Positions 11,288 to 23,700 of a stretch of 64,000 nucleotides of DNA are shown piece by piece; position 1 is the stretch's first letter; every line of letters starts with the position of its first letter. The notes beneath the pieces are model-generated. The model saw only the letters and a list, made by a program, of their open reading frames with translations, did not search any database and had not been told where the DNA came from. Source of the stretch: Trileptium ribeirensis (lineage: Eukaryota; Nematoda; Enoplea; Enoplida; Thoracostomopsidae); the NCBI GenBank assembly GCA_030248225.1, contig JASANE010030256.1, positions 1-64,000 on the forward strand, in the 5' to 3' direction. Made by a program: the position numbers and the translations under genes.

Positions 11288-13747
11288 TGCAGGACTAAAC
11301 GTAAGCTTCGCCGCCTACTATCCTCTTTTGACTACATGTGCAAAACGTGGTAAGAGAACAAACTAATAGTTACAATAGCCTAACGCTATTTCCAAACTTT
11401 TCCGTTCTGCGAACGCTTAGTATCTAATTACATTACGTTAGCTAACACATTGCACATTTTTACACCTTCATCATAACTGCGTTCCGAAACGCTAAATAGG
11501 CTATTTGAAATTTTTCGTTATGCTATCACATTTCTAGATATTCTTAACGGTCTTATTGGTTCGCGAACAATTCTATGATGTATATAAATCTATAAACTTT
11601 GTGTGCGAACAGACCGAGCTTTCTTATGCAAAAATTGTTCGCGAACATAAAGTACTGTTGAGATCAAGCTGTTCGCGAACACAGATATATGTCCTAACAC
11701 TACGTCAATACTAAAAGGAATATTGATTATGCGTTTATTGTTCGCGAACGTGTGTCCATAACTAATGCGCGACTAAACTTAAACTGACCCCGCCTACCAT
11801 CCTATTTTTAAAATTGCCATATTTTTTGTAACAGAATGCTCCTTTGTGATTGCATATTTGTAGTAAACGCCATTTAGGAACAGCTGTGAGGTCGTGCGAA
11901 AAGGCCAATTTTTGGTCCGCAAATTCGCTAATGAAATCCACAAATTGTTGAAAAAATATTTTCGTGAGCTTTAGATACGTGCGTTTTGTTCATGAAATGT
12001 GTTACAGAGAGGCATCGCTCGACACATGAGGTACAGTAACTCAGCGACGGAAACTATTTTCAACTTGATGTTCAACATTTGAAATAAAGAATTTTTAAAC
12101 TTGTTCGTGATCACAAACGTATACAAAAATAAAATTTGTTCACGAACACAAACTTATATTCTTAAGCAAATGTTGTTCGAACACAAACGCAGTTCTTAAA
12201 TAAGTTTATATTATTTTGTCATAGGGAAATACTCAAGCGACATCACTAGAGCATGTATGATTAAAAAAGCCAAGCATCAAGTGTTTGCGAAAATTTGCTT
12301 TTTAAACGTTGGAGATAATGTCTTATTAATCGTGTTCGCGCTGTGTTTGCATCCAATTTATTTGTGAACATTTTCTGGGTGAAATTGTTAGAGAACAAGT
12401 TATTTTTTATATCGTATTCGACTATGATTTCAGGTTAATAATTTAATGATCGTACAATTTGTTGCAAATTTAAAATATGAAAATTGTTTGTTCGCGAACT
12501 CTTGAACATTTACACAAAATTTAGCTCGTTTTGTGACCAAAAATTTGTTCAATTCATTTGAAATGGAAATGTTTGTGAATGCTGTAAATTAAAAATTTTA
12601 ACCACGCTCGTGTTGGCGAACAAAAGCGAATTTCAAATTAGTCAATGTTCTAATTAGTAGTGAACCGTTTTCTATGAATAAGAAATCGCTAAAATTCTGT
12701 TCCGAGACAGTCATTTCTGGCAGTTGGATTCCACTTTGTCCAATTTTGGTTGACCAAAAACCGTGCCAAATACCCTGGTTGTTCCGTAACAATGGTTTTC
12801 GATTCCACATCGGGTTTGACAAAATAGTATGGCCAACGGAGTCATTTTATATTTTTAGTCGCGCATAAACTATCTTAAAATAATAATGTGAAAAATCTTA
12901 ACCAAATTTTAACCGCAAATCCGGAAGTCGAATGCAGTATATCGTTATATCGGTATGTTTTATGTTATCGAAGAAGACGTCGTGCGACTATCGACGCGTA
13001 AGAGTATTTTGGTGCAAATTGCAAGTCAACGCTTTAATATTAGCATTTCCTAGTTAAAGGTGTTCGCGAACGTCACAAATCATTTGCTCGATAAATCGCT
13101 GATAAAATGCCTTTACACATAAAAAACCTGTTCGTGAACATTGATGTGGTGGTATAATACGGGGTATCGAATACTGATCCTGTATTTCGATTAAATTAAT
13201 CACGAGTAAGATGTCAAAAATATCCAGAATAATGCAAAAAATCTTTACGCATGAAACCCAAAACGTTCGCGAACATCATATTCGTACGTTCATTGTTTTA
13301 ATACTTGTTTTTTCACCATATATATTAAACTGAAGACGTTCGCGCACATCACACTTGAATGGGCATTCCTTATAAACCAGTATCATAGTTCAGTGACAGC
13401 AGCCATTTCGGAAATTATCAATTGAGTTATTGTGCAAACGGCGTTAGCGAACGTTTTGGATATAACAGTGGATTGTTAAGGTTGCGAACACGATTATAAA
13501 ACGAAAAAATGTCTGATAACACAATCGAAAATTCACGACTTTAACCTTTAGTCGAGAAGTAAGGTGTTCGCTAACACTTCAAAAGCAATTAGCAAGCAGT
13601 GTATTTATTGTTCATTTACGTTTTGGATGCATTGCCTAAAAGCCCTATTTTTTGTTCTCACATAATTTTATGGATTTCGTGTTCACTGAACAAGTCGCTA
13701 GTGTCAACAGAGGATGGAAGGCGACGCAGGTTAAGTTTACTTATGCA
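11288..13747. mobile_element. Outer TTCGCGAAC-rich inverted-repeat element (interrupted)
   Basis: The left end TGCAGGACTAAACGTAAGCT, continuing CGCCGCCTACTATCCTC, is mirrored by the reverse complement of the right end, TGCATAAGTAAACTTAACCT, continuing CGTCGCCTTCCATCCTC. These are related to, but more diverged than, the ends of the element nested inside it (11766-12865). TAA follows the right end and TAATT precedes the left end, consistent with a TAA target duplication, though the exact left boundary is uncertain by 2-3 bp. The interior carries many copies of the palindrome GTTCGCGAAC and close variants, for example at 11560, 11638, 11671, 11740, 13062 and 13265. Without the nested element it is about 1.36 kb. 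No transposase is visible. Confidence 0.7.
11766..12865. mobile_element. Inner TTCGCGAAC-family inverted-repeat element (1100 bp)
   Basis: The left end TGCGCGACTAAACTTAAACT is matched by the reverse complement of the right end, TGCGCGACTAAAAATATAAA, with similarity continuing through a CCATCCTAT/CCATACTAT block at about 40 bp. TAA flanks both sides (11763-11765 and 12866-12868), an apparent 3-bp target duplication. It lies inside the older element 11288-13747. Internal TTCGCGAAC variants occur at about 12139 and 12490. Overlapping ORFs of 74 and 64 codons on opposite strands near the right end show no similarity. The superfamily is uncertain: a 3-bp TAA duplication is compatible with PIF/Harbinger, but the ends are not diagnostic. 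Confidence 0.75.
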
Positions 13748-13750
13748 TAA

Positions 13751-14355
13751 TTAATATTTGCTCTCCATCAGGAATCAGAAGGTCGTTAAGTACAATTATT
13801 AATCTGTGGTTATGGGTACACTGGCGTTTCTAGCGAACCTTGCTTCGTAATTTATGCTTTTGTACACTTTTTACAATGTAATCTCAATGTTTTTCTACTT
13901 ACATACAGTGGTTTTATTTTGTTGTTTCTGTTATTGTTTTAGTGCAAAATGAGTTTGCAACTATACATGGTTGATAACAAAAGCTACTTGTTGGATTTTA
14001 AGAATTTGATGGAGGAATGTGAATGTAAGTGCCTGCATCTCATTTTTCAGTTAAAACGCAGTGCGCTGAGTTTGTTTCAAATAGCAAACAATATGGTGCA
14101 AAAATTCTTGCTGTTTGCAGCGCGCATAATCTTTACTAGATTGATGGATTTTCGCAATTTCTTATGCTACGCGTAATAGAAAGTATACAGCTGTGCACTA
14201 TTAGCCTTGTGTTTGCGCTGTTTTGATGATTTCCCACCAAAATTCTCGCAAACCTTATGCGAATTGAGACTTTTTGATTTTGATTATTTCATATCAACTA
14301 AAGTTATAGTGCTTGGCGGATGTATCGGATCGAAAAATAGTGATTACTATGTACT
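13751..14355. other. Gene-free stretch
   Basis: A 75-codon ORF (13949-14176) without recognisable similarity is the only candidate. Nothing else is supported. Confidence 0.4.
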
Positions 14356-14574
14356 GTCACGGACAAAATAAGTGCATAAAAAACGAATGCGAACCCAAAC
14401 GAACGTTAGAACAATTCGTTTACAAACGAAAGTAAACGGGCAAAATTTGTCATATTTTAGAACTAACTTTTTTCGTTCAGTATGACAAAACGTAATCGCA
14501 AACGAACGTAGTAACATTCGTGTATAAACGAACGTTGTTGCGTTCGTTTTTGTGCACTTATTTCAGTCTGTGAC
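14356..14574. mobile_element. Inverted-repeat element (GTCACGGAC family), copy 2
   Basis: The ends form inverted repeats of about 35 bp: left GTCACGGACAAAATAAGTGC, right (reverse complement) GTCACAGACTGAAATAAGTG. Both continue into A-rich sequence followed by CGAA. The interior has repeated, partly palindromic CGAACG/CGTTCG motifs, so the 219-bp element could fold on itself. Copy 1 at 10391-10499 is a shorter relative. No transposase or clear target duplication is visible. Confidence 0.7.
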
Positions 14575-14619
14575 TGTAGAATCATTTCATGAATAGCTAT
14601 AGCCTGCATCCTTGCTATA

Positions 14620-14900
14620 CATTTTTGTCAAGGCAGCCATGTGCGACATATGACCTTGTTTATAACCCCTATGAAAAGTGAAAGTTTAAAAATTTAGACA
14701 ACGTGAGTTTCTTGCTAGTTGGTAGTCAACTATGGTCTTATAAGGCTATTTAATTCAATAAATTTAAAATGTGTTGTTATTAACTCTTATGAGTATATCT
14801 TGTGTGACGTTGCAGCAGGTGTTGTGAATATGCTGGGACCAAAATTTGTGACCTAAATAGTATGCCAGTTTTTCAATTTAATGGTACGCATATAGCTAGA
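14620..14900. repeat. Dispersed unnamed repeat family, partial copy C
   Basis: Matches the central part of copies A and B: CATTTTTGTCAAGGCAGCC, then an AAAAGTGAAA...TTTAAAAATTT block and a TTGCTAGTTGG block, ending with a CAGTTTTTCAATTTA block. The downstream CAACTGTATTT block is not evident, so the copy appears truncated. Confidence 0.5.
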
Positions 14901-15393
14901 ATGGGTTTATAAGTTCTCAGAACTGCTGAATGCAATATAAGTAAAATTGTACTTGTGTAGTGTGCATCAAATGGAGAAAGTGTTAGGGTCCTGCAACGTA
15001 AACATAATGTTCTAATTATAATTTTTCTTATAAGTTGTCATCTATTTCAAAAGTTTTGGTTATTAGAGAAAGATAATGACGCAACGGTTTTGATGTTTGA
15101 CTAAATAGCTGTTGCGTTGTCTCTAATATATTTCCAGTGTGTTATTATATTTCATGGAATTTAACAAGCCTCAGGAAACTCAATTTGGAACCATGGAATA
15201 TCCGCTGAACACATATTCGCTACACTCTCAGTTTTGGTCACGATCTAGTTTTATACGTTTAGATACATAACGGCAAGGCACTCTAAAGACATATAAATTA
15301 ATTGAAGTAATAGTTGTTTTTTAATTATGCGGCTACCTTTGTGAAACGCTTAACGTCTCGAAAACATAGCGTATTTTACTGTTAATGTTTATA

Positions 15394-15483
15394 GGTTCTT
15401 CAGACAATTATAATTTGTGCACCTACTGTGGACGTGAGGCCGAGCCTACAAAGCATCTGTTAATGGACTGCGCAGATTTATAG
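15394..15483 (+). pseudogene. Non-LTR retrotransposon RT C-terminal zinc-knuckle relic
   Basis: The plus-strand reading starting GGT at 15394 gives NLCTYCGREAEPTKHLLMDC, a C-x2-C-x8-H-x4-C motif, and ends at a TAG at 15481. This zinc-knuckle, with its H-LL-x-x-C ending, is typical of the C-terminal end of reverse transcriptase ORFs in non-LTR retrotransposons. No catalytic RT domain was found upstream, and the downstream sequence is broken by stops, so only a short fragment remains. It is on the opposite strand to the larger RT pseudogene at 27-29 kb and probably represents a separate insertion. Confidence 0.6.
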
Positions 15484-15599
15484 GACTTTTGAAAGAACTT
15501 CCATGGAACTAGAACAGAGATATTAGATGAGGAGGATGGACGTAATTTGTGCGTGTTAAGAATTGTAGGTTATGCGTAAATTTTTGCAGGTTAGAAAAT

Positions 15600-16484
15600 T
15601 TATCTCGGACTTATTGTGCTGAAAAGCGTCATTCTAAGCTAGTCACGCTTTTATACCCATCTAATTACCTATCTGTATATATCTAGCAAATACATTGCAT
15701 GTGTATTACGTTTAATTATATGATTAAGGTGGTCTCGAGACTTGTGGTATTTGTTGTGGTCTTGGGCCGAGACATGCATCGGTGTCATCTTATCAGCGAC
15801 CAATCCACTTGCGAAAATCGCGAGCTAATTCACTTCCAGTCCAAGGCGGTGGTGCTCCAGCTACGTCCTTGTCGGCGGGCGTCCTTTCTGGTGCTGCTGG
15901 AGGTCCTCATGGAACTGCCGGTGGAGGAAATACCCTGAGTGTCAGCGTTGACCGCGGCACCGCAAACGAAGTCATACCACATTCTATGCAATTCTTCGAA
16001 ATGTGTGCCTCGATTATTGGAAAATTGGCACGTTAGAAAGTTTGAAATTAATATAAAATCCCGGCATAAGTTATATAATATATTCCTGTTCCATAACTAT
16101 GGGCTCAATCGTAACATTGACACTGCTTAAGTACGATAGACGAACAACAACCAGATCAGGCGGAAGTAATAAACGCTGTTACCCATCCGTTGGTGTTATT
16201 TTTGGGTATATTCAGTGGGATTTAGAAGATCAAGTGTTGCGATGAAAGTACAATATAGTGCATGGTTCAGTTGTCATTTATTGTAATATTTTATCATCAG
16301 AGCAAACTGCAGTGTGTATATTACATAGTAATTTCATTGATGAAATTATAATATTTTGTTAACTGCTGAACTTAAAGCATAGTTTCGATGCAAATAAGAA
16401 TATAGTACAATGCATCGTGCAAACTATAATTATTTTAGGTTAATTTTCATTTTTTTCGAAAATGTTTTTCCAATTCGTGTCAAT
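15600..16484. other. Intergenic stretch with a GC-rich, Gly/Ala-rich patch
   Basis: The patch at about 15780-16000 is visibly richer in G and C than its surroundings. One frame (15782-16036) reads as a Gly/Ala/Pro-rich low-complexity peptide, with motifs such as QGGGAPA and GAAGGPHGTAGGG, followed by a less biased tail. This could be a coding exon of an unidentified gene or a decayed insertion. No homologue was recognised and no splice sites are convincing, so it is not called as a gene. Confidence 0.3.
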
Positions 16485-17553
16485 CAAGGAGTAACCGGAA
16501 TTCTCATTCCGGTGAAAATAGTGTCCCGGTTATGTTTCCCGCACAAGGCAAAATCTATACCGTAGCTGGAATTCCGCTCTAAAATTTTACACTTTTTTGC
16601 TGCATATGTGGTCCTAACATACGTTATACGTACACAGAGATCAAGTTCTAGTACAAACAAACAAAAGAATATAATTAACTAAGCAAATTATTTTGTGAAC
16701 AACGCCACAATAGAGCAAATCCAGGTGGATGCTTGTAGCAGCTGTTTTGCCCAATCAAAGATCTGCGGTTGTATGTTCGAACTGAGCCGGTCCAATTTGA
16801 TATGCACATGGGGATGGATTGCTTAGAAGTACCTTAGCTGTAACCTTGGCCATCATAAATTGCGGCAAGTACCAGCCAGTGCGGCTGTAAATTTTGCAAA
16901 TCAGTCTACATTAGTGTAAAGTAACATATATTCAGCACAGTCTGGGACTGGGTTCTTGGTAATAAACTGTATGTATTGAAACTGTGCGAAGCAGTATCAC
17001 AGTTTGTCTCATTTATAGCATTCAGATCAAAAAATCAACATCATCTAGCTGACGGGCACTGAGTGCACAAGGCTAGCCTAAACAATGCGTCTGACCTTAC
17101 CATTCATCAGAAATTTATAGGATACATTCGTTTATTTTGTAGAAACATATGAACCGATAATTTTTAGTTTCCTGTGGAATAATATAAATCAAGCGTATGT
17201 CTAGTCAATGGAGGCGATTGGGGACACTGCGAAATCGTCTAGTCTACGCTTCCTGCGTTACACGCACGTTCAGTTTGACGCAGTTTACTCAAAGCTGTAT
17301 AGTGGATAACATTTTTGCTCTGGTTGACCAAAAACTGATATCTTGATCTATAAATAAACAGTATTAGCGCACCCAGCCTCCTTGAGAGATCTAGAGAAGC
17401 AATCGCAATACATTAAGTTTAATGTAAAAATGTTATTTTTAATACGTTTTAAATCACAGTGCTTTTATTTCTCTCTTGCCTTTTTTACTAAATATAAGTT
17501 TCGAAGACAAAATTTCTGGATTCGGTTTAAATGGGCGGTTCCGGTTATTCACC
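16485..17553. mobile_element. Degraded non-autonomous hAT-like element
   Basis: The segment aligns end to end with the hAT elements at 2275-3695 and 53-64 kb. It begins CAAGGAGTAACCGGAATTCT and ends GGGCGGTTCCGGTTATTCAC, and shares internal blocks such as GATGCTTGTAGCAGCT and GAAACTGTGCGA. It is clearly more diverged than the other copies, and the final CCCTG and an 8-bp target duplication are no longer recognisable. It lacks the 250-bp duplication of the 2.3-kb copy, so it is an older insertion of the same family. It has no coding capacity. Confidence 0.8.
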
Positions 17554-18439
17554 TTTCTGACTATATTAATGTTAATACCTTAGTATTAATAGAATATTAA
17601 CGCAAATCTCACCTTATTATATGTTAACTCGAACTACAGATACATGTATGTGCCATAGGTCTTCAAAGGGAGGTTACCCCGCTCTAAGGGTTGGCCTTCG
17701 TTAAGCCATTATTTGGCCCTTTCAAGACTCAGTATCGGACCCATACTCACCCACCGACGAAGGCGCGCGGAATATTTTGACCAAAATTATAAAAAAATTT
17801 TGAAGTGCCTTATCCCAACCGGACGACTACCCAACACTCCACCGTACCTTCTACAGCGCCCTGAGCCGACGACCCTTGAACAACCATGGATGTACACATA
17901 GCTGTGTCTCTAGCACTAGAGCTGAGCACCGTGATATTCGTTGCTATGTTTTGCCCTTGAGTGTAATGTGAATACACTTTGACATATACTAGTGTAGCGT
18001 TTCTTAAAAAAATTTACGCCAGAAGCTAGATTTTTAAACCGAAGCTTTTATCAGCTTAACGGGGGTTTATTTTTTAAATGTCAACATCATACCAATCCTG
18101 GCACTGTCAATTTGCGTGGACTAAGATTTCAGCAGCCGGCATTCCGATGTGGTAAACTCAACAGATATTTAGCTGTGTTGCAGCACATGCAATATAATAA
18201 ATTATGGATGGAAAAGTAATATAGTAACATACAATATATATTTTAATGTATAAGTTTAGCTGTTTGCGTTGAAAAGTAATAAAGCTGACTCATGAGCATA
18301 AATAATATCGTTTTATAAACCTATGAAAACGAAGCGTTTTTCTCTAACGGACGTCAAAAACTGATGATGAATTGGAAAATGCAGAAACTTCATTTTTTCT
18401 ACCTTTTAATATTCAGTGAATGCAACTCTGCGTTGCTCT
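17554..18439. other. Gene-free stretch
   Basis: No gene, repeat or RNA supported. A somewhat GC-richer patch around 17690-17930 contains a 62-codon ORF with no recognisable similarity. Confidence 0.45.
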
Positions 18440-19340
18440 AGGTCTCGTAATCTAGAAATTATCAAAGTTTAACGTTTTTAGCCAAAAACGGTAAAATTAT
18501 AAACACATCGGCTCAAAAGGTATTCACGTAAAAGCCACCGCTCGACTAATTTTTTTACTTAAATTAGTTTAACGTGCAACATTGAAAGAGGATTTTTTAA
18601 ATTTTGTCAATTTCGGCGGTGATACTAGATGATTATCTTTTTAAATAAAACATTTTGTAATCGTTTTCATGATAAAATGGTAAATTTTGTTATTATATTA
18701 TTAATTTTGCTGGGTTTCTTCTTATTGTTGAAACGAGCGAGCGGAGTTGCATCAGGTAACACATGTAATTCTTTTCAAAGGAGTCGCTACAAACAATGGA
18801 GACCAGAGTCGGCACATTATATCCTCTCATCGATAGCCACAACATAGCTAAGGTATGCCTTTTGTTAGAGCAGCCAGCAAGCTGTGAGGCAAAGTTTACT
18901 AATAGGAAAAAACGTTTAGTTTTCAATATTTTTACTACTAAATAAAATAAGGTTCGTATTTGTTAGAGAAACGTTAAATTTGTGGGGTTATTTTTAACTT
19001 GTTAAGCTTGTTAGTTCCATTGTTTTAAACATAATGAGTGCATAGATATTCCTCGAAACGCAGCCAAGACTAAAATACTTAATTTTTATACTAAAAACTG
19101 ACAATTTTTTCAATTTAGATTTTACGTGGAAGGCCAGAATGGACCGACAAGGTTCGGAGTTGATGAGTACGATAAAAGTAACTGTATTTGTGGTTTTTGC
19201 ACTCCTTGCAAGTTGTAAGATCCTGCAACATGAAAAATGATGTACTGATTTTTAATTTTTCTTGAAAATTGTTTATAAATTACAAAAATTTATGTTTTTA
19301 GCCATTGGAAGAATAATAATATTTAAGGGTCCTTTGGTTT
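18440..19340. repeat. Dispersed unnamed repeat family, copy D
   Basis: Shares the block TTTTTAGCCAAAAACGGTAA with copy A at 4.91 kb, a GTTATTTTTAACTTGTTAAGC block with copy B at 7.82 kb, and the GTAACTGTATTTGTG, TTATAAATTAC and CCATTGGAAGAA blocks with both. Order and orientation match. The 113-bp terminal module was not found. Ends are approximate. Confidence 0.55.
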
Positions 19341-20784
19341 TTACACTATGTTTAAAATGGCTATAACGTCTTTATTTATGTCGCATTGCTGTCTTAGTAA
19401 GACTTTGAAGTGGATAATTGACGGTCAACTGCTAACTTCAAAACAGTCATCGAGCCTAGAATACCTACACTAGCTCAATTTCTTATAGCCGCGCGAGTTA
19501 GTTATAATGTCAAAATTTTGTTTTGTCGTATCAGTTTTATACAAATATCCGAAGTGTGTACTCAATGGTAATGACGTGTCATGTTTTTCTAAAGGCATCG
19601 TGTTGGGCGATATGGTAGGTGTTTTGTCCGTATGGAAATCATTTAAAGTGAAATCTGTGAGAAATTTCAAAATTACTGCTTTTATATGACAAGTTTTATA
19701 TGCTTTTATTGCAATAATTGTTCGCAATCATAAAGAATTAACTTAACATAGCTCTGCGTTTGATCAAGGGGTGGAGGTACGGTAGATATAGTGCTACGAG
19801 CCAGAGTTCTATTTTTTACAACTTTTATGGTATGTTTACATCGTGGAAGTGTAAACAGACGGGGGCCAGTATGTACAGTCCAGAGATACAAACGGGTCAG
19901 TGTTTTTGTTGCCTAATGACCCGCCTACAATAGTAACCCAGTAACAGGGTTGCCTTTCAAAGAACCTGAGATATAATTTAGCTCTGCGAAATCGTAAAAA
20001 GAACAGTCATGGAAAACTATAGAATATAAAAATGAAGACTTTGCTTGCCAAAGCGGTTATTGTCGATGATCTGAATTTACCTTTCAATAGGGTCTTAGCT
20101 AATTACTACACTGTTAGACAAAACAATGTGTTCGAGTGGCACTTAAACCACTTGAATGTGTCTTTGCAATCATTTTATCATCGTTTGAACTTATTTGCAA
20201 ACAGAATGCAAGCAGTTTTTAAGTCTCATATAAAATGCAGTTAAAAGAAAAATACTGCAATCCGTGGCTGTAGATCCTTTTTTCCGGCTGCATGATAATG
20301 ACGTGCCACACGCCTCGATTCACCATCTTTTGCCAACCGTCAGCCCGTTTCTTAGTGCAATTTACAGCAATCGTAATCTCAGAGTTTGGTCAGACACTAC
20401 TTGAGTTTTCGTTATTTGTTTACGGTCGATCCAAGCAGGAAATAAACTGCATGAAATATTGTTCTATTATGCTGAATAGAGGGCAGAGAGTATTTTATGC
20501 TTCTAAATTAGACCCAATCACATTATCGTGAACCGGTCGTAGATGTAATTCCAACTACCCCAGTGTTGTACCTGGTATATGTCATGTAAAATATACTTCA
20601 TTGCAAAAACATCATTATATAAATAAAATGCATAAATATATATTGCTGAATTTTTGGAAATTTGCAAGATACGTCAACGTCTATATTTTTTGTTTCTATA
20701 TATATATACTACTTATTGAATGTCATAAAAAATTCGACACTATTCTTTTGCTTATGTATTAACACAGTATGCCGCTGTTATATG
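19341..20784. other. Gene-free stretch before the satellite
   Basis: Short ORFs on both strands show no family resemblance. A short TA dinucleotide run lies near 20695-20708. The sequence changes abruptly to the satellite at 20785. Confidence 0.5.
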
Positions 20785-23700
20785 TAAATAAATAAAGATG
20801 CAGGATTTAAGGTAAAGTGTTCTGGTTGGTTTAATTAATACAGAATTCGACACAACTTGCAGCAATCTGCCTCAACTACCTCGTGGGTAAATAATTTATT
20901 ACAATCAACTTTTGATTTGTACGGTTTTCGCACAGTGGTCGCTCGCTAAATAAATAAAGATGCAGGATTTAAGGTAAAGTGTTCTGGTTGGTTTAATTAA
21001 TACAGAATTCGACACAACTTGCAGCAATCTGCCTCAACTACCTCGTGGGTAAATAATTTATTACAATCAACTTTTGATTTGTACGGTTTTCGCACAGTGG
21101 TCGCTCGCTAAATAAATAAAGATGCAGGATTTAAGGTAAAGTGTTCTGGTTGGTTTAATTAATACAGAATTCGACACAACTTGCAGCAATCTGCCTCAAC
21201 TACCTCGTGGGTAAATAATTTATTACAATCAACTTTTGATTTGTACGGTTTTCGCACAGTGGTCGCTCGCTAAATAAATAAAGATGCAGGATTTAAGGTA
21301 AAGTGTTCTGGTTGGTTTAATTAATACAGAATTCGACACAACTTGCAGCAATCTGCCTCAACTACCTCGTGGGTAAATAATTTATTACAATCAACTTTTG
21401 ATTTGTACGGTTTTCGCACAGTGGTCGCTCGCTAAATAAATAAAGATGCAGGATTTAAGGTAAAGTGTTCTGGTTAGTTTAATTAATACAGAATTCGACA
21501 CAACTTGCAGCAATCTGCCTCAACTACCTCGTGGGTAAATAATTTATTACAATCAACTTTTGATTTGTACGGTTTTCGCACAGTGGTCGCTCGCTAAATA
21601 AATAAAGATGCAGGATTTAAGGTAAAGTGTTCTGGTTGGTTTAATTAATACAGAATTCGACACAACTTGCAGCAATCTGCCTCAACTACCTCGTGGGTAA
21701 ATAATTTATTACAATCAACTTTTGATTTGTACGGTTTTCGCACAGTGGTCGCTCGCTAAATAAATAAAGATGCAGGATTTAAGGTAAAGTGTTCTGGTTG
21801 GTTTAATTAATACAGAATTCGACACAACTTGCAGCAATCTGCCTCAACTACCTCGTGGGTAAATAATTTATTACAATCAACTTTTGATTTGTACGGTTTT
21901 CGCACAGTGGTCGCTCGCTAAATAAATAAAGATGCAGGATTTAAGGTAAAGTGTTCTGGTTGGTTTAATTAATACAGAATTCGACACAACTTGCAGCAAT
22001 CTGCCTCAACTACCTCGTGGGTAAATAATTTATTACAATCAACTTTTGATTTGTACGGTTTTCGCACAGTGGTCGCTCGCTAAATAAATAAAGATGCAGG
22101 ATTTAAGGTAAAGTGTTCTGGTTGGTTTAATTAATACAGAATTCGACACAACTTGCAGCAATCTGCCTCAACTACCTCGTGGGTAAATAATTTATTACAA
22201 TCAACTTTTGATTTGTACGGTTTTCGCACAGTGGTCGCTCGCTAAATAAATAAAGATGCAGGATTTAAGGTAAAGTGTTCTGGTTGGTTTAATTAATACA
22301 GAATTCGACACAACTTGCAGCAATCTGCCTCAACTACCTCGTGGGTAAATAATTTATTACAATCAACTTTTGATTTGTACGGTTTTCGCACAGTGGTCGC
22401 TCGCTAAATAAATAAAGATGCAGGATTTAAGGTAAAGTGTTCTGGTTGGTTTAATTAATACAGAATTCGACACAACTTGCAGCAATCTGCCTCAACTACC
22501 TCGTGGGTAAATAATTTATTACAATCAACTTTTGATTTGTACGGTTTTCGCACAGTGGTCGCTCGCTAAATAAATAAAGATGCAGGATTTAAGGTAAAGT
22601 GTTCTGGTTAGTTTAATTAATACAGAATTCGACACAACTTGCAGCAATCTGCCTCAACTACCTCGTGGGTAAATAATTTATTACAATCAACTTTTGATTT
22701 GTACGGTTTTCGCACAGTGGTCGCTCGCTAAATAAATAAAGATGCAGGATTTAAGGTAAAGTGTTCTGGTTAGTTTAATTAATACAGAATTCGACACAAC
22801 TTGCAGCAATCTGCCTCAACTACCTCGTGGGTAAATAATTTATTACAATCAACTTTTGATTTGTACGGTTTTCGCACAGTGGTCGCTCGCTAAATAAATA
22901 AAGATGCAGGATTTAAGGTAAAGTGTTCTGGTTGGTTTAATTAATACAGAATTCGACACAACTTGCAGCAATCTGCCTCAACTACCTCGTGGGTAAATAA
23001 TTTATTACAATCAACTTTTGATTTGTACGGTTTTCGCACAGTGGTCGCTCGCTAAATAAATAAAGATGCAGGATTTAAGGTAAAGTGTTCTGGTTGGTTT
23101 AATTAATACAGAATTCGACACAACTTGCAGCAATCTGCCTCAACTACCTCGTGGGTAAATAATTTATTACAATCAACTTTTGATTTGTACGGTTTTCGCA
23201 CAGTGGTCGCTCGCTAAATAAATAAAGATGCAGGATTTAAGGTAAAGTGTTCTGGTTAGTTTAATTAATACAGAATTCGACACAACTTGCAGCAATCTGC
23301 CTCAACTACCTCGTGGGTAAATAATTTATTACAATCAACTTTTGATTTGTACGGTTTTCGCACAGTGGTCGCTCGCTAAATAAATAAAGATGCAGGATTT
23401 AAGGTAAAGTGTTCTGGTTGGTTTAATTAATACAGAATTCGACACAACTTGCAGCAATCTGCCTCAACTACCTCGTGGGTAAATAATTTATTACAATCAA
23501 CTTTTGATTTGTACGGTTTTCGCACAGTGGTCGCTCGCTAAATAAATAAAGATGCAGGATTTAAGGTAAAGTGTTCTGGTTGGTTTAATTAATACAGAAT
23601 TCGACACAACTTGCAGCAATCTGCCTCAACTACCTCGTGGGTAAATAATTTATTACAATCAACTTTTGATTTGTACGGTTTTCGCACAGTGGTCGCTCGC

